A stretch of DNA of 64,000 nt. It comes from Hyposmocoma kahamanoa (Eukaryota; Arthropoda; Insecta; Lepidoptera; Cosmopterigidae). Positions 23,456 to 52,400 of this stretch are shown piece after piece (position 1 is the stretch's first letter; each line of letters begins with the position of its first letter). The position numbers and the translations under genes were made by a program. The notes under the pieces are model-generated. The model did not search any database. It had not been told where the DNA came from and saw nothing but the letters and a program-made list of their open reading frames with translations. The DNA lies in the NCBI RefSeq assembly GCF_003589595.1, contig NW_020654080.1, positions 3,250,090 to 3,314,089 on the forward strand, written 5' to 3'.

Positions 23456-23774
23456 CCCTTTGAGTAGTTTATCAACCCGGACACTAGCAGAATTGTTCTT
23501 AGTGGAACAGAAGCCAAAACAAAAAAAATTAGAGTAGTTAAAGGGTTATAACGGCATTGTGAATTTATGATTTTAGTGAACGTACATATACAAGTAGATC
23601 ATAAGTTAGGTTCATACACTACGCTACTTATGAGGGTGAAGCAAGTTGGTCAATCAAAGTTGATCGTTGCGTAATGCTTTCGGATTTTATTAAAAGGATA
23701 ACAGTGTACTGTATCTTTTTAAAGTCTGCGTATAATGCCAATGATTAATGAGTGTGCATTTAGTGCCTAAATTA

Positions 23775-24372
23775 TACAGGATATTATCGCAGGACTATAA
23801 TTACTAACAACATAAACAACAACTTTTATCCATGACTTTTAATAATTTGTAAAATTTTTGTTTCATACAAAAATAAATATATTTAAATAGATCGCTCTAA
23901 ACAGTAATAACTGTGCAGGACTGGAGTGGAAGTCGTCACCGAGGACGCTTGCACGTTTAGGCTCAACTCACACTGGCGTAGAGTCGAAGCATATTCATCT
24001 CTATTTTCCCATTGTTAAGGTACAAATTTGTGTTATGCAAACATGGAATCGCATGGTGCGCAGTGACGCGTCTGACGCCGACCACACTGTGATCCGGGGG
24101 CGCTAATGCGAGTGTCGTCGCGCGTCGCCTTGCGTTGTAGTTGAAAATCAGGACGTGAGTTGAGCCTTTAAACTTACCTCTACCAAATACAGATCTTAAA
24201 ATTTTCAAATAGTACAACAAAAACTAAAAGTTTATTTTTGCTCATTCACCTAGGTCAATGTTTTGGTAAATTTATTGTTTTGTAAAAAGTCATAGAACAA
24301 AAGTTGTTGTTTATTATGTCAGTAATATAATGCTGGGAGGTTGTTAGTATTTTAAAAATAACCCTGTATATA
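23775..24372. mobile_element. TIR element family E, full copy with nested MITE
   Basis: The left end TATACAGGATATTATCG and AACATAAACAACAACTTTTA are mirrored by AAAGTTGTTGTTTATTATGT and AAAATAACCCTGTATA. It shares interior ACTAAAAGTTTATTTTTG with 7552-8265. Confidence 0.7.
23957..24172. mobile_element. MITE nested in family E element
   Basis: Inverted ends AGGCTCAACTCACACTG and CGTGAGTTGAGCCT; GC-rich core (GACGCGTCTGACGCCGACC). The related E copy at 7552 lacks this stretch, which supports insertion. Confidence 0.65.
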
Positions 24373-24414
24373 TTATTTATTTCCTCATCTGCCGCTTTCG
24401 TACCTAACACAATA

Positions 24415-24660
24415 TGATGGAAGTCTACCACGAAACACGATAGATACAATGTGACTGCGGTCGCAACGAAGCTCCTACGTTATAATAGTTTTACGATGAA
24501 AGTATTTTGTCAAAATACGATAAGAAGCTGTCATTTGACGTTTCAGAATAAGGACATATTATGTCAAATTATGATCTTCGTACGCTTTTCGTGATAGCCT
24601 CCGGTCCGATACGAAGCTAAAACAATGATTGTTGCATCGTATTTGTGGTAGACCTCCGGG
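24415..24660. mobile_element. Short TIR element
   Basis: GGAAGTCTACCACGAAACAC at the left is mirrored by 'CGTATTTGTGGTAGACCTCC' at the right (about 16 of 20 positions match). No open frame. Confidence 0.5.
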
Positions 24661-25353
24661 TCCCACATGTCCTATAGTAAATTAACTGATTTGTTTACTG
24701 TTGTCTTATGTCAGAGTTCTAAACGTGATCAGACTATTAAAATTTCTAGAGCTTAAAAAACCATAATTAGGTACAGAGTCAAGAGCATGTCAAGTTTTAC
24801 ACCTAAGATTTAAATTCAACTCTAAGCCGCTTAAGATAAGAACGGTCCAAAATATATTTTATGAGATATTATGAGTTAAATGCATAAATAATATCCCTAA
24901 TATTAGCAAAAATAATGGTTGTATAGAAACTAACAATAATAAAACGTATTCTGTGAGATAAACAATTATATCATTTGAAGCAGATCCATTGAGACAGTTT
25001 TTGATCAAAACTATGGTCTGTTACAAATTATTTGTAAATAATCAGTTTGTTATAATATGACCTTAATGTAAATATGCTAGCCAACAATCACTTTTTGGTA
25101 TTTGGCCAGATTGCCTATCAAAACATATTATATTTCTTTGATGCAATAGTTGTGAAAAGAAGAATTTACATTTTAGTAAACATTAACTGTTACTAATGTC
25201 GTACCATGATCTCTTATTTCTCGAAATTTGGGCAGCCAGTGGTCAGCATTGCACCTTAACAAATTGAGCTAATTTCGCTTGGTTGACCCACGGGCAATCA
25301 TTTTTATGAACGCATTATTTATATTTTTAGAGCTAGCAACACTGGTATTTGTA

Positions 25354-25379
25354 ATTGTCAATGTCATTGTCATTGTCAT
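25354..25379 (+). repeat. Short ATTGTCA/ATGTC tandem upstream of DHX38
   Basis: Four to five imperfect copies of (A)TTGTCA(T) about 150 nt before the DHX38 start codon. A regulatory role is not shown. Confidence 0.4.
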
Positions 25380-25530
25380 AAAAACTTCCGCACTGTTTCC
25401 GTGACTGGGTAACGCAATGTTTTGCAATTTATTTTCTTCAGTTTTCTCATTAAAACCTGTATGAATTACTTAAAAAAATCGACGTATTGCATCCTATAGC
25501 ATTTTTTTATAACGACTATAAAGTTGTAAA

Positions 25531-42170
<16,640 letters not shown>

Positions 42171-42962
42171 TAAGAATTGTTTTTTCTATGTAAGGGGATT
42201 TTTCTTTGTTAGAAAAGGACATATTAACAGGCTCCTTAAACATCATCTATTGTGTACGCTTAATGCCGACATTAACTAATCTATGTAACAATTTTACTTT
42301 CTTTGATCTTGAGTAATATAGGAAAATGTTACATACACCTACTGTGGGGTAATTTTCCGAAAAATTTCAAATATCGGAAAGTTTCCCGGAAAAATTCCCA
42401 AAAAATTGGAAAAATCGTGTGAATTATAAAATAAACTTGTATAACTAAAAGCCTCTTAGAGAAAACAATATTTAGAATGATTTCAAAACAGCGAAAAGAA
42501 ATCTTTATGATGGGTCCATCGTTTTTGTTCAGTAACTTCAACTTTTGATAGGTATCAACGTCAAATGTGGAAAATTAAAGGAAAAATAACCGGAGCACTA
42601 TTTATTTTTCTGAAAAATATTAGTTTTTCAAAATGGAGATTTTTCCATGACCCCAACACTACATACTCTCTGTACTGTATACCCAACTCTGCCAAATTGC
42701 AATTTAAACTATAAAAAACTTTTCTTTCGACTCAGCTCCGTACACACTCTATCAAGATATGGTATACCTCCTTCTTTGCTTAGGAATAAACTACAACATT
42801 ATGACGTCATTATAAGAGACGATACCAACGGGAAATGAAAAGCTTTATTTAACATATTGCTTATTGCTGTGTTTCTTGTACAATATGTTTGAAAAAAAGA
42901 CATTAAAAATAAAAAAAACAAATTTATTCATCAGAAACATCCTGATATTCAACACTTAATTA

Positions 42963-43290
42963 CAGTGAATAGCGACATCTTTAGTCAGGGCTGGTAGCTG
43001 TAAAGGTGCCTAGCTGAGTGCCGAAATACTTTCATAGATTTCTCATAGATGGCGCTACGGCTGAAAAGTCGTTAAAAATAAGGTCCTAAGATCCGACAAC
43101 AAGCACATCGAAAAATTCGTGAGGTCCGCTGGTTCGTTCCGTGGCTTAGTTGGCATGGCGTCTGGCGTCATAGTGGTTCGAATCCGATTGGATCGAAGGA
43201 AGTCTTCTGAATGTTCGATCTTTGTATTAATAATTATAACAAACTAGTGGAGTAATTTCACAAAAAAATAATTGAAATTACCATGGTGGT
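42963..43290 (+). repeat. SINE family F, near full
   Basis: CAGTGAATAGCGACATCTTT, TTTCATAGATTTCTCATAGA, CCGTGGCTTAGTTGGCATGG, GGTTCGAATCCGATTGGATC and AACTAGTGGAGTAATTTCAC. About 20 nt of the tRNA-like arm are missing. Confidence 0.8.
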
Positions 43291-44845
43291 CAAACATCGT
43301 GACATTCAATAAAACACTTAATTTGAAAATAGTTATACACTAGTAGAGTCGTTAAATAAAGATATAAAGCAGGCTTTGAGCTCGGGCTCAATCTTTGGGT
43401 AACTAACAATCTTCGCAATCTCACCACAATCGCTATCCATACCGATTGGTCGGTTGGTGGTATCTCGTGATGAGTAACTACTATGATTGGGCCATCATGA
43501 CATGACGAAGCGCGAATGAATTTAGTCGATGAATAAATCAAACATTATTCATAAATATCTCAAGACAAAATATGTATCGGTATGCTAGATTGCTGCCATT
43601 TGGATTATGGACCATCGCTTATTTGTAAAAAAATATCATTTTTGTACAGTGCTACACGTTTCCCTCCTGAAGAATTATTGAACCAGGTGCAAACTTTGAC
43701 ATTTACAAAGTTATGTTTGCCAACATGAATGTTTGTCTGTAAGCGTGTTGTGACGTTACCAACTGTTATAGTTTATTAAAATAACCAATGTATGCTACTG
43801 ATAACGCGAACATGAGCTATCAAAAATCAAGTTCAAAAGGAACTTGTAAGGTTTTACAAGTGACTCAAAAGTGGAATAACGTTAATACAATTCGTTACCA
43901 CATTACTATACTAACACAGGCTTTAATTAGTTAAACGCCATCTATGTGAAAACAGGAACACTAAAACAGACGGACGTAATTTGCATTGTACACAATATAA
44001 TTTGCGTCTTATATTATTTTTCGTATGGCATTGTAATTAGAAAACTTTAATAGGCGATGTACTTCCAAGTAATACTGTGTGCATTGAGAAACTTCAAAAG
44101 TTTTCCAATGGTTATGAACGTTCTTTGAGATACACGTTTCTTCACGACGATTTCCTTCATTGTTAGCGTTGCCACAGTGATCCGAACCGTCGACCTCTCA
44201 ATTAAGAAGCAACTGTTGTCCCATTGGGCTACCACCACTCTAGTAATGATAAATAGACGTTTTAGCCAACGTCGCAGCTATAAGTTGGCACCACTTTTAA
44301 GGTGCTTTTCCACCGGGATTGAAATTTGTATGGCAAAATTTCAATTCTCTCACAGCGCATCTTCGATGGAAATGGCCTGGGTTGACGATGATACTGCTGT
44401 GCTTATGATAAGAACAGTACGTCTATATTTATTTCAAACATACTTACTGTTAATATTGTAAGCACAGCACGATGGGCGAGGCGCGAATTGAAATATTTGT
44501 TGATGTTAATATTGAACCGTATTGCTGCCTTCATAAAGTATTATTACTCTGCAACGGAAACACGATTTCTCGTGTGGGTAATATCAATTTTTGGTGATAT
44601 TCTATTCTCGTCTCACCTCGCTGGTACAAAACCTCCTTAATGTGTTATTACATTATCAACTATAAATAATTGAAAGAAACGTTTATTTAGTAATCATTTA
44701 TTTATAAAAATGCCTCATTATAAATAATATTATTATAACTTACGAGTACTATACTCACAAATGACAGGTTTAACTCAGTTGTCAAACAAACTCGCCTCCC
44801 TGTCATTTTTATAGAAATATACTTTTTTTATACCATTACACCAAA

Positions 44846-45312
44846 GCATCGAGTATACAAGCCGAAATAGAGACGAAGTAAGGGCCATATATTCCTGGTA
44901 ACACATTAGCGATACAGCTCTTATAAATATCAACTCTCGTTTGCACTGAAATATAGACAGGCCAACTACTGACCTGTGTTTACGTCTTCGTATATTCCAA
45001 AAAATATTCTGTATTTATTGTAATAAAGATAATATCTCTAACAATGTAATTACAAAACAAACGGAATCACATTTCATCGGTAATTAAGTATTAAATATGT
45101 AATTTTGCAATTTTCGTCCATTATAGCAAAGCTCAAATTAAATGGTCGATTTGAAGTGAAACAGTTGACGATACCCATTGACGACACCCGTCAATTGTTT
45201 CGAACTCGGGCTAGCCAATCGGAGCGCAGTTATCACAACAATGATATGGCAGAGTAGTTTTGAAATAAATTAAATGACATTTCGTCTCTATTTCTGGTTA
45301 TATACTCGATGC
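44846..45312. mobile_element. TIR element, 467 bp
   Basis: GCATCGAGTATACAAGCCGA AATAGAGACGAA at the left is mirrored by TTTCGTCTCTATTTCTGGTT ATATACTCGATGC at the right (about 29 of 33 match). No open frame, so a MITE. Confidence 0.75.
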
Positions 45313-45376
45313 ATCAAAGTAACATTTGAATACTTTTTGTTATTAATAAAATTTAAAACCGAATAATTCCTTTAAA

Positions 45377-45618
45377 ACCGACTACGGAAAAGCATTGTAA
45401 TTTTTTTAGATTTTTTTTTAAATTTTAATAATCAGTTAACTAATCAGATTGTTCCAATGGAATGTTTTCCCAACGACATCACCGTGTCCCCTTAAAGGGG
45501 CGGCCATAGGCACACAAACCATCCAAAATATGCTTTCCCTTTACGAGTTATCAGACGAAAATTTATACATCATAAATAGGTACTGAAGTACCTTACCTTT
45601 TTCCGTAGTCAGGTTAAA
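45377..45618. mobile_element. Short element with CCGACTACGGAAAAG ends
   Basis: AAACCGACTACGGAAAAGCA and CCTTTTTCCGTAGTCAGGTT are inverted. The interior contains CTTAAAGGGGCGGCCATAGG. Non-coding. Confidence 0.55.
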
Positions 45619-46250
45619 CAACATATTTTCCAATAAACAACTTTCAATTGAAAATCAGAACAGTCTTCTCAAAACACAAAAGAAATACTCGTCAGACTAG
45701 GGTGTCCACTCAAGACTAAGAACAAGATTTCTTATATAAACTTTAAAAGTATAAAATACAAGCTGCAGAAATGTATAGAGAGCTCTTTTAAACTCCACGC
45801 TACCCAACAGTGCAACTCTTTAATTTGATTGGTTTTCCAAACTTTATAGAACTATTAAGATTGGCAGTAAAATTCAACATGTTTGTTTTACATTTTCAAC
45901 TATGAAGAAGCGGGAGGGAGAGCCTCTTTTATAATATAATAACAGTTAATTTTAGTAAGCTAACAAGGTCTTGATTCAGGAATGTTTAAACATTTTTTGT
46001 CAACCGTTTTCTTCTACGAAAAATTAAAGCTCCCAACAATCTTGTCTTAAAAATTAATCATACCATAAGTGGAGTCATAGATGTGAGAAATATTCTAGAG
46101 AATCTAGATAATAGAAGTGGAGCGAAGTATGAGCACATAAACGTTAAAGAGAGACTGAAGGCAGGCAGTAGAATACTGATAGAGAGAGACAACGAAAATT
46201 CCACAGATTCAATGAGAGTTTGAATTCAAATTTGAAATTAAATTCCAAAC

Positions 46251-46256
46251 TTTATT
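46251..46256 (-). promoter_or_regulatory. Poly(A) signal AATAAA of LRAT-like gene
   Basis: AATAAA on the minus strand, about 110 nt after the TGA stop and about 30 nt after the second stop (TAA), giving a short 3' UTR. Confidence 0.6.
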
Positions 46257-46283
46257 ATTCTTTTTTAGATTCCGAATGAGAAT

Positions 46284-46367
46284 TTAGACGTTGTCACACT
46301 TTCTGGGTTGCCAGAAGCAAGCGTAGCAGGAGTACTTGCCAGCGGTGGAACCGCTGGGTGCCATTAC
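46284..46367 (-). other. In-frame extension after TGA (possible stop readthrough)
   Basis: After the TGA the frame continues for 27 codons to a TAA at 46286-46284: a Ser/Gly start, then KYSCYACFWQPRKCDNV. Base composition matches the exon rather than the AT-rich UTR that follows. The +4 base context is TGA-G, not the strongly leaky TGA-CTA. It could also be a coding 3' end restored by alternative splicing, or chance. Confidence 0.35.
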
Positions 46368-46469
46368 TCAGACTGACTTAGCTTTTGTTCGTGCGTTAAT
46401 CGCATTCTGGTTGACCAGCATCACGCCCATGTTCATGCCGATGTTGCCCCACTTGAGCGAATCGCTTAT
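46368..46469 (-). CDS. LRAT-like gene exon 4 (to TGA)
   Basis: The acceptor is TTTGTTACAG. It encodes ISDSLKWGNIGMNMGVMLVN then QNAINARTKAKSV and TGA at 46370-46368. It is GC-rich relative to the surroundings, as expected of a coding exon. The same frame stays open for 27 codons after the TGA. Confidence 0.8.
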   Translation of the reverse strand: MSDSLKWGNIGMNMGVMLVNQNAINARTKAKSV

Positions 46470-49400
46470 CTGTAACAAAGAAATTAAAAAATGAAAACGC
46501 CATCTTTAAATAAAAAAAAATACAATCACTAGCGCACATATAAATTTTATTCTTATTAAAAACTTTATATATGGTCGATAAAAAAATATCACATTCCGTG
46601 AACCTTTTGATTACTTGTACTTATAATTTATCGTATTTAGATAAGGGACGCCATTATTTTATAAATAATTATCAAGGAATGTCAGAAGTGATAGCTATTA
46701 ATAAATTACATAAAACTATGTTATATAAACTAACATACACTTCAATGTAACTTCGTAGGCGTGTCGTTAACTCACACACATTTTCTACCTATGTAAACGC
46801 CAGTAAATATATATAGATAAAACCGGTATTTCTATAAATAAATTGTACCACAACCAACGCAAAAAGCACCCAGTAATGCATATCTAAGTTATTTACCCCG
46901 TCTATAATTAACTAGTTCTGCTTTTGCTTTTTCTGTCTGCATTTATATGATTTCGAGGTAATATTAATTTTAATTTATTTCGCGCCTTGTTATTCTGATT
47001 CTATTTAAAGTTTATAATTTAATTATCATTTGCTCTATAAAGTTATTTGCGTATTACAGTATTTATTTTTAAAGCGCAATATAACGTACTATTTTTAACC
47101 AACTTTAAAAAAGGAGGAGGTTCTCATTTGGACTGTACTTTTTTGTATGTATGTTACGCGATAACTCGGCATTTGTGAACCGCGATATTGAGGATTCGTA
47201 TTTGTTGGAAAAAGGGTACCTCAATATTGATGTCATTTAAATTTGAAGAAAATATACCACCAATAATTGTAGCAAACTAGGGGATGAATCCGGTTTCGCA
47301 CTTTCCGCTAACCGATTTAAATAAAACTTGGCAAATATATCGCACTGCTAATACAACAATGTATTAACTCAAAAAGTGAATTTTTCCAGAATAGCTGAAA
47401 CACGAATTGTTCAATTTCCGTGAAAGATTTTTATAATTTATGTATAGGTTAAAATTTATTTGACATCTAAATAACTCCTACTCGCCAATTAGAAGTACAT
47501 TTAAAAAAAAAGATAAAAAATAATTCATATTTTTGAGTAAGGACTGTTTTGTTGTAGCTCACAAAACGTTTGTCTCATTCTCACGACCTCTTGAGGTCGG
47601 TTTTTTTTTGTACTCTGTATTGAGATTATTAAACCGTTACTTTAGTAGCAGTACGGCTAATTGTGAAAGATTTCATCCATGGAAGACAATGTCAAGTATG
47701 AAGCATCATTCGCATTACGCGTCTTTTTATTTAGTACTTATTATAGTAATTGTTTCGGCCGAACAATAGACGGAGAATGGAAATAGATTCCCTGTGTTAT
47801 ATCAAAGGAGTTGTTCCTTTAGTGGTACTGAAATAAATAAAATTTAACCAGGCCATTAGTTGGTTTTTTGTAAAGAGCTCTCAAAATCTAGAAAGTCTGA
47901 ATTAAAAACAAATTATTTTTGACCTGCAATATCCAGAAAATCGTTAAGGATTTTTAATACTAGAAGTAAAACGGAACGGATTTTTATGTAGTTTTTTGGC
48001 TAAAGGCCAGTGGCCAATGCCGTAAAAAATATTGACAGATGTCAAAGTCATTCTTGTTGCAATTTAATTAGCCAATTAGAAATATGATTTTGAATATTTT
48101 AGCGTTTAAGTGTTTTTGAACTTTTTTTAGAATCGCAGTGTTGCTGGTATTAATTTAACATATCTACCGCACTTTTGTTTAAAAGAAATAAATAAAAAAT
48201 GCAGGTCAAAATTTTTTTTTTTTAATTACTTCGGTGAGTTTATTATTTCAAGCTTATATCTAACAAAAAATTCCAAGCTCCGTACTAATTCGGTACAAGT
48301 CCTTTATATAAGTCCCAGTATCTCTACTACTTGCTGTTATTTGTTATTCTCGCTGTTCTCCCAGTTACTGTAAAATTAAAGGCCACAATTCTAACACTAA
48401 TGTAATTCACTTGATGACTTTTAAATGGGATCGTACCATAAATACGACTAGCGCACACGCACGCGTACGTTGCAATTTAATTATCATTAAGTCAACGAGA
48501 AAGTTCGTATTCTTTTGTAGTACACAGCACTGTCGTACACTAACGAAAACGCGGCTATTGAAATAACAAAAGATAGAGCACAAAAAACAGTAAAAATTAG
48601 TTATCGTGTTCCATTTATCGGAAGTTACCCTAAGGATGTATAACTGAAATATCATTAAACGATTTCAATGTTGTAAAACTGTGTTCTAATGAAAAATCCC
48701 AAACAGACATAAGACTGCAGTACTATTTAATATGTTTTAATTTATTCTAATTTCTATTAATAATTAATAATAAATTAAACTTAATAAAAAAATTCATTCA
48801 ATAAAATAATTTGTAAAACTTAATGTAGCGTAAATTGGAATGTTTTCTTTGTAAAATTAAAAATAAGGTATTTAATTAATAACTATTGTAACTATAGTGA
48901 AAAAATAGGGTGGTTTGCATTAATATTAGACATAACTGGTTGAAGACTGTACCACCTCAGTCAACCGTGACCATGGGACCTGTAAAGGGCCCGAAACGTC
49001 GGTTTGTTTGAAAAAACAAATATACGCGATTTAAATCCGGAAAAATAGTTTCATTCCTATGTGTAACAATCGCGAAAACCTAAGAACTCGATATGTGTTC
49101 TGGTTTTTTATGACAGCAATCACTTTTAATTTTTCGCGAATAATTGGTTTTTACCGTCTCGTGCTCTTTACAAGTCTCATAGTAACTTATGACATGATAG
49201 CATAGTTGCTATGCTACACAATGCATTTTGTATTCAGTATATTGAAGTTTTGTATTGATTCGTTCGAAATGAAAATAAATACTTTCAATACAGTTACGCA
49301 TCTAGGAAAGATATCTAAATATTGTTTGAGTAAAAACAATTTACTACATCGGTGACTCAACGGTATTTTTTTATATATAATACCAAGTGACAGGACTTCA

Positions 49401-52400
49401 AAAGTACCCTTCAAAAGTGGAACACAGTAATGCTCTCATTACTGCTTGGCGACTGAAACAGGTAAGGTGCCAGTACTTCCCTGGACGAACTGTTTCGCAA
49501 GACTGTGGGCGCTGGATGAGGTGGTTCCGGGTTCGATTCCCGACTGGACCAAATTGGGAAATGAACTTTTCTAAATTTGTTCTGGTCTGGGTGTCCTGGG
49601 AAGAGCCCTAGAGTGAATTTCGTTGCTCTTGTACTCATAGTACAGTTAATTCCCACTATTTATAGGCCTCCCGTAGTTTGTGCCGTCGACCACGATACTG
49701 TACTAGACAATGTCGTCCACCCGTCTCGGCACACGTCCCGCCCCAAGTTTCTATAAGTATTTCTTGACCAACATTCGGCGGTACACCATCTGTCTTCACC
49801 ACGTCTCGCAATGTGGCCTGCCCAGTACATTATTATTATTAATTTAAAAACTCAATATCGCGAGTTGTTTAATACTTTCCTGTTAAATTATGTACTTCCA
49901 AAGTCAAGCGGGCTCAAAAGCTCGTAAATTTCCATACAAAGGGGTCCAACTTTTAGATTATAATAATATATTATTTGAATACAATAAGACATTTTCTCTT
50001 GTCTTTGGAAAATTAGAGTTGTGGGAAAATTAGTAAACTCTTTGTTATTATTAAAAAGTTACATTTACGAGTCTACCATGTCATTTAAATGACATCATAG
50101 TAAGAAATAGTTAAAAACCCAACACCTGACTGCACAAAACCTATTGTTTCACATTCCTATATATTTCTTATTGATATAAATGTTTCAACAAGTGTACGGT
50201 ACAATGTACAAGGATAGATGGTTAATTTTTAATTGTAACCCAGAATATTATTTTAATAATTACAACGTGTTTTGCTACTGCTCGGTATTTTTATAAAAAG
50301 TATACTGTATTATATCAAAAATTGTTGATAAATTTGTCATGGAATATTAAAACGTCATAACAGCAGTAAGTACCGTAACCAAACTAATATTATAAATGCG
50401 AAAGTAACTCTTATCTGTTACGTTTTCACGCCTAAACTGCTGAAACCAAATTTGATGAATTTTGATTTAGAGATAGGTGGGACTTGGGGGGACATGTGCT
50501 ACTTTTTGTCACAAAAATAAATCTTAAAGGGGTGAAATTAGGATGAAAGTTTGTATTGAAAACCAATCATTTCTCAAGTAAGTAAGTACAATAGGCTACT
50601 CAAAGTACATTCAACTGCATTAAATTGAATATTTTGTGTGATTTGAGTACCATTATGACACTATAATGATAACTTTTGTTTAACTTTATATTTATTGTTT
50701 ACTGTTTTTATTTCCTTGGAATCAATTGACACGCGTCATGCAATTACTGTCATAAAATGTAGCGAGTTTCACCAAAAAGACGAAGCCTAAAAAATTGATC
50801 AAACTGAAACTTTTACCTTTTTATCCACATTATTAACTACAGACGATATTAGGTTAAATTGTTATTGTAATGTAGATAAATAAAGCTCTTTATTATTATT
50901 AAGTCCATTTCAGTACGAATTGAGATCATTGCATACAAGACCTTTATACAAAAATATACCGAAGACAAAAGATAGTGTAGGGACGTTAAATTATTTGATT
51001 TTATTTAAATAAAGATGAAGGAGTGAATCAGTCAGCCGTGACTATGAGACCAAAAAACAAACATACGCGATTTAGATCCACAAAATTAGATTCATGACTA
51101 TTTTATTAAATAACTTTTTTTATTATAAGTTTTTTATGAAATATTTTTTTTTATTAAATATTTTTTACGCGTAATTAATTTGGATAATTAAGTAATTTGT
51201 CGTTAAAAGCTTCGTTCGTATAAACGAGGAAATATGTTAATGATTTTTTTCTAACAGATTTTGGTCACGCAACAGTTACATTGGTCACGTCACATTTTGA
51301 AAGGAAAATAAAATTCGCTAACTCCGTTATGGCTTTTTGTTTTTAGTATTAGGAGCGAATATATACCATGGCGCCTCTACTTAGAGTAAATTCATTATGA
51401 AGAAATACATATCGCACACCCTTGGTGAAATAAGGCCACATCTGCAAAATTACAATTTTTCAGAAGGTTTAAACTTTACTTAATGAACGAATTAATAGAT
51501 AACTTATTATACTTAATTTGTTTCATGTATTATTTGTACTATGATTTTTATGTGATAAAAGCGCTTTTGACATGATCACAATGTAGATTTATTACACCAA
51601 GGGTGCATAATTGTCCCTTGCCTCACTAAATGTCGTAACGAGTAAGGCATACGGTTATGATATGAGTTTACTCAGATTTCTAAAGGGAATGTTCTCCGCT
51701 AATCGTCGATTAATATAATTGATAAAAGGAGATTGACGTGAGAGCGCAAAATAAATAAAAAATTGTAAAAGGAAAAATTTGCCTTATGACAGTTACGACA
51801 GCTAGTCAGGCGAGGGCCTATACCTGAAAAATAAATCAAGTAACATGTATAACATCAAGACTACACAATGATCAGCACAAATAAAGGTCAAAATAACAAT
51901 AATATCAGCACAAAATGATTCCCGCAACTACTTTCTAGACATTACGAATGAATTTATGACATTCTACTCCTTCAAGTTGTTACACCTTGTTAGTTTATTT
52001 ACTTATATTGTTTAATAAAACAATAGTGAAATTAGGAAAGTTCTTATTGTGTCTTGCTACGATGGAAACAAAGTTCAATATTCAACTTTTAGAATTGCAA
52101 ATTGCTTACGTTATTTTTATACATAGAATTTGTTCCACTTTATTGTTTGACGTACACCAATACAATTTCTTGAACGTTTCCAGACTTTTATATTAAGCAA
52201 AGGAAATAAATATATTACTTTCCAGAAGAATTTATAATTGGCCTACTACTCCTTAAAGACCAAAAAATAATGACCACCTCCTCCTTATTTTATTACACGT
52301 GAAACTTATAGAGATGCGAACTTTATCCGTTGTCAAAAAAACGTTTTTTGAAGTAACAAAATAAATAAATAAACTATACATGACAAAAGGGCACATTGAC

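Noticed and set aside
46284..46370. Selenocysteine reading of the TGA
   Set aside because: No Cys/Sec-type redox context at the TGA and no SECIS-like stem seen in the short 3' UTR; selenoproteins are also reported lost in Lepidoptera.
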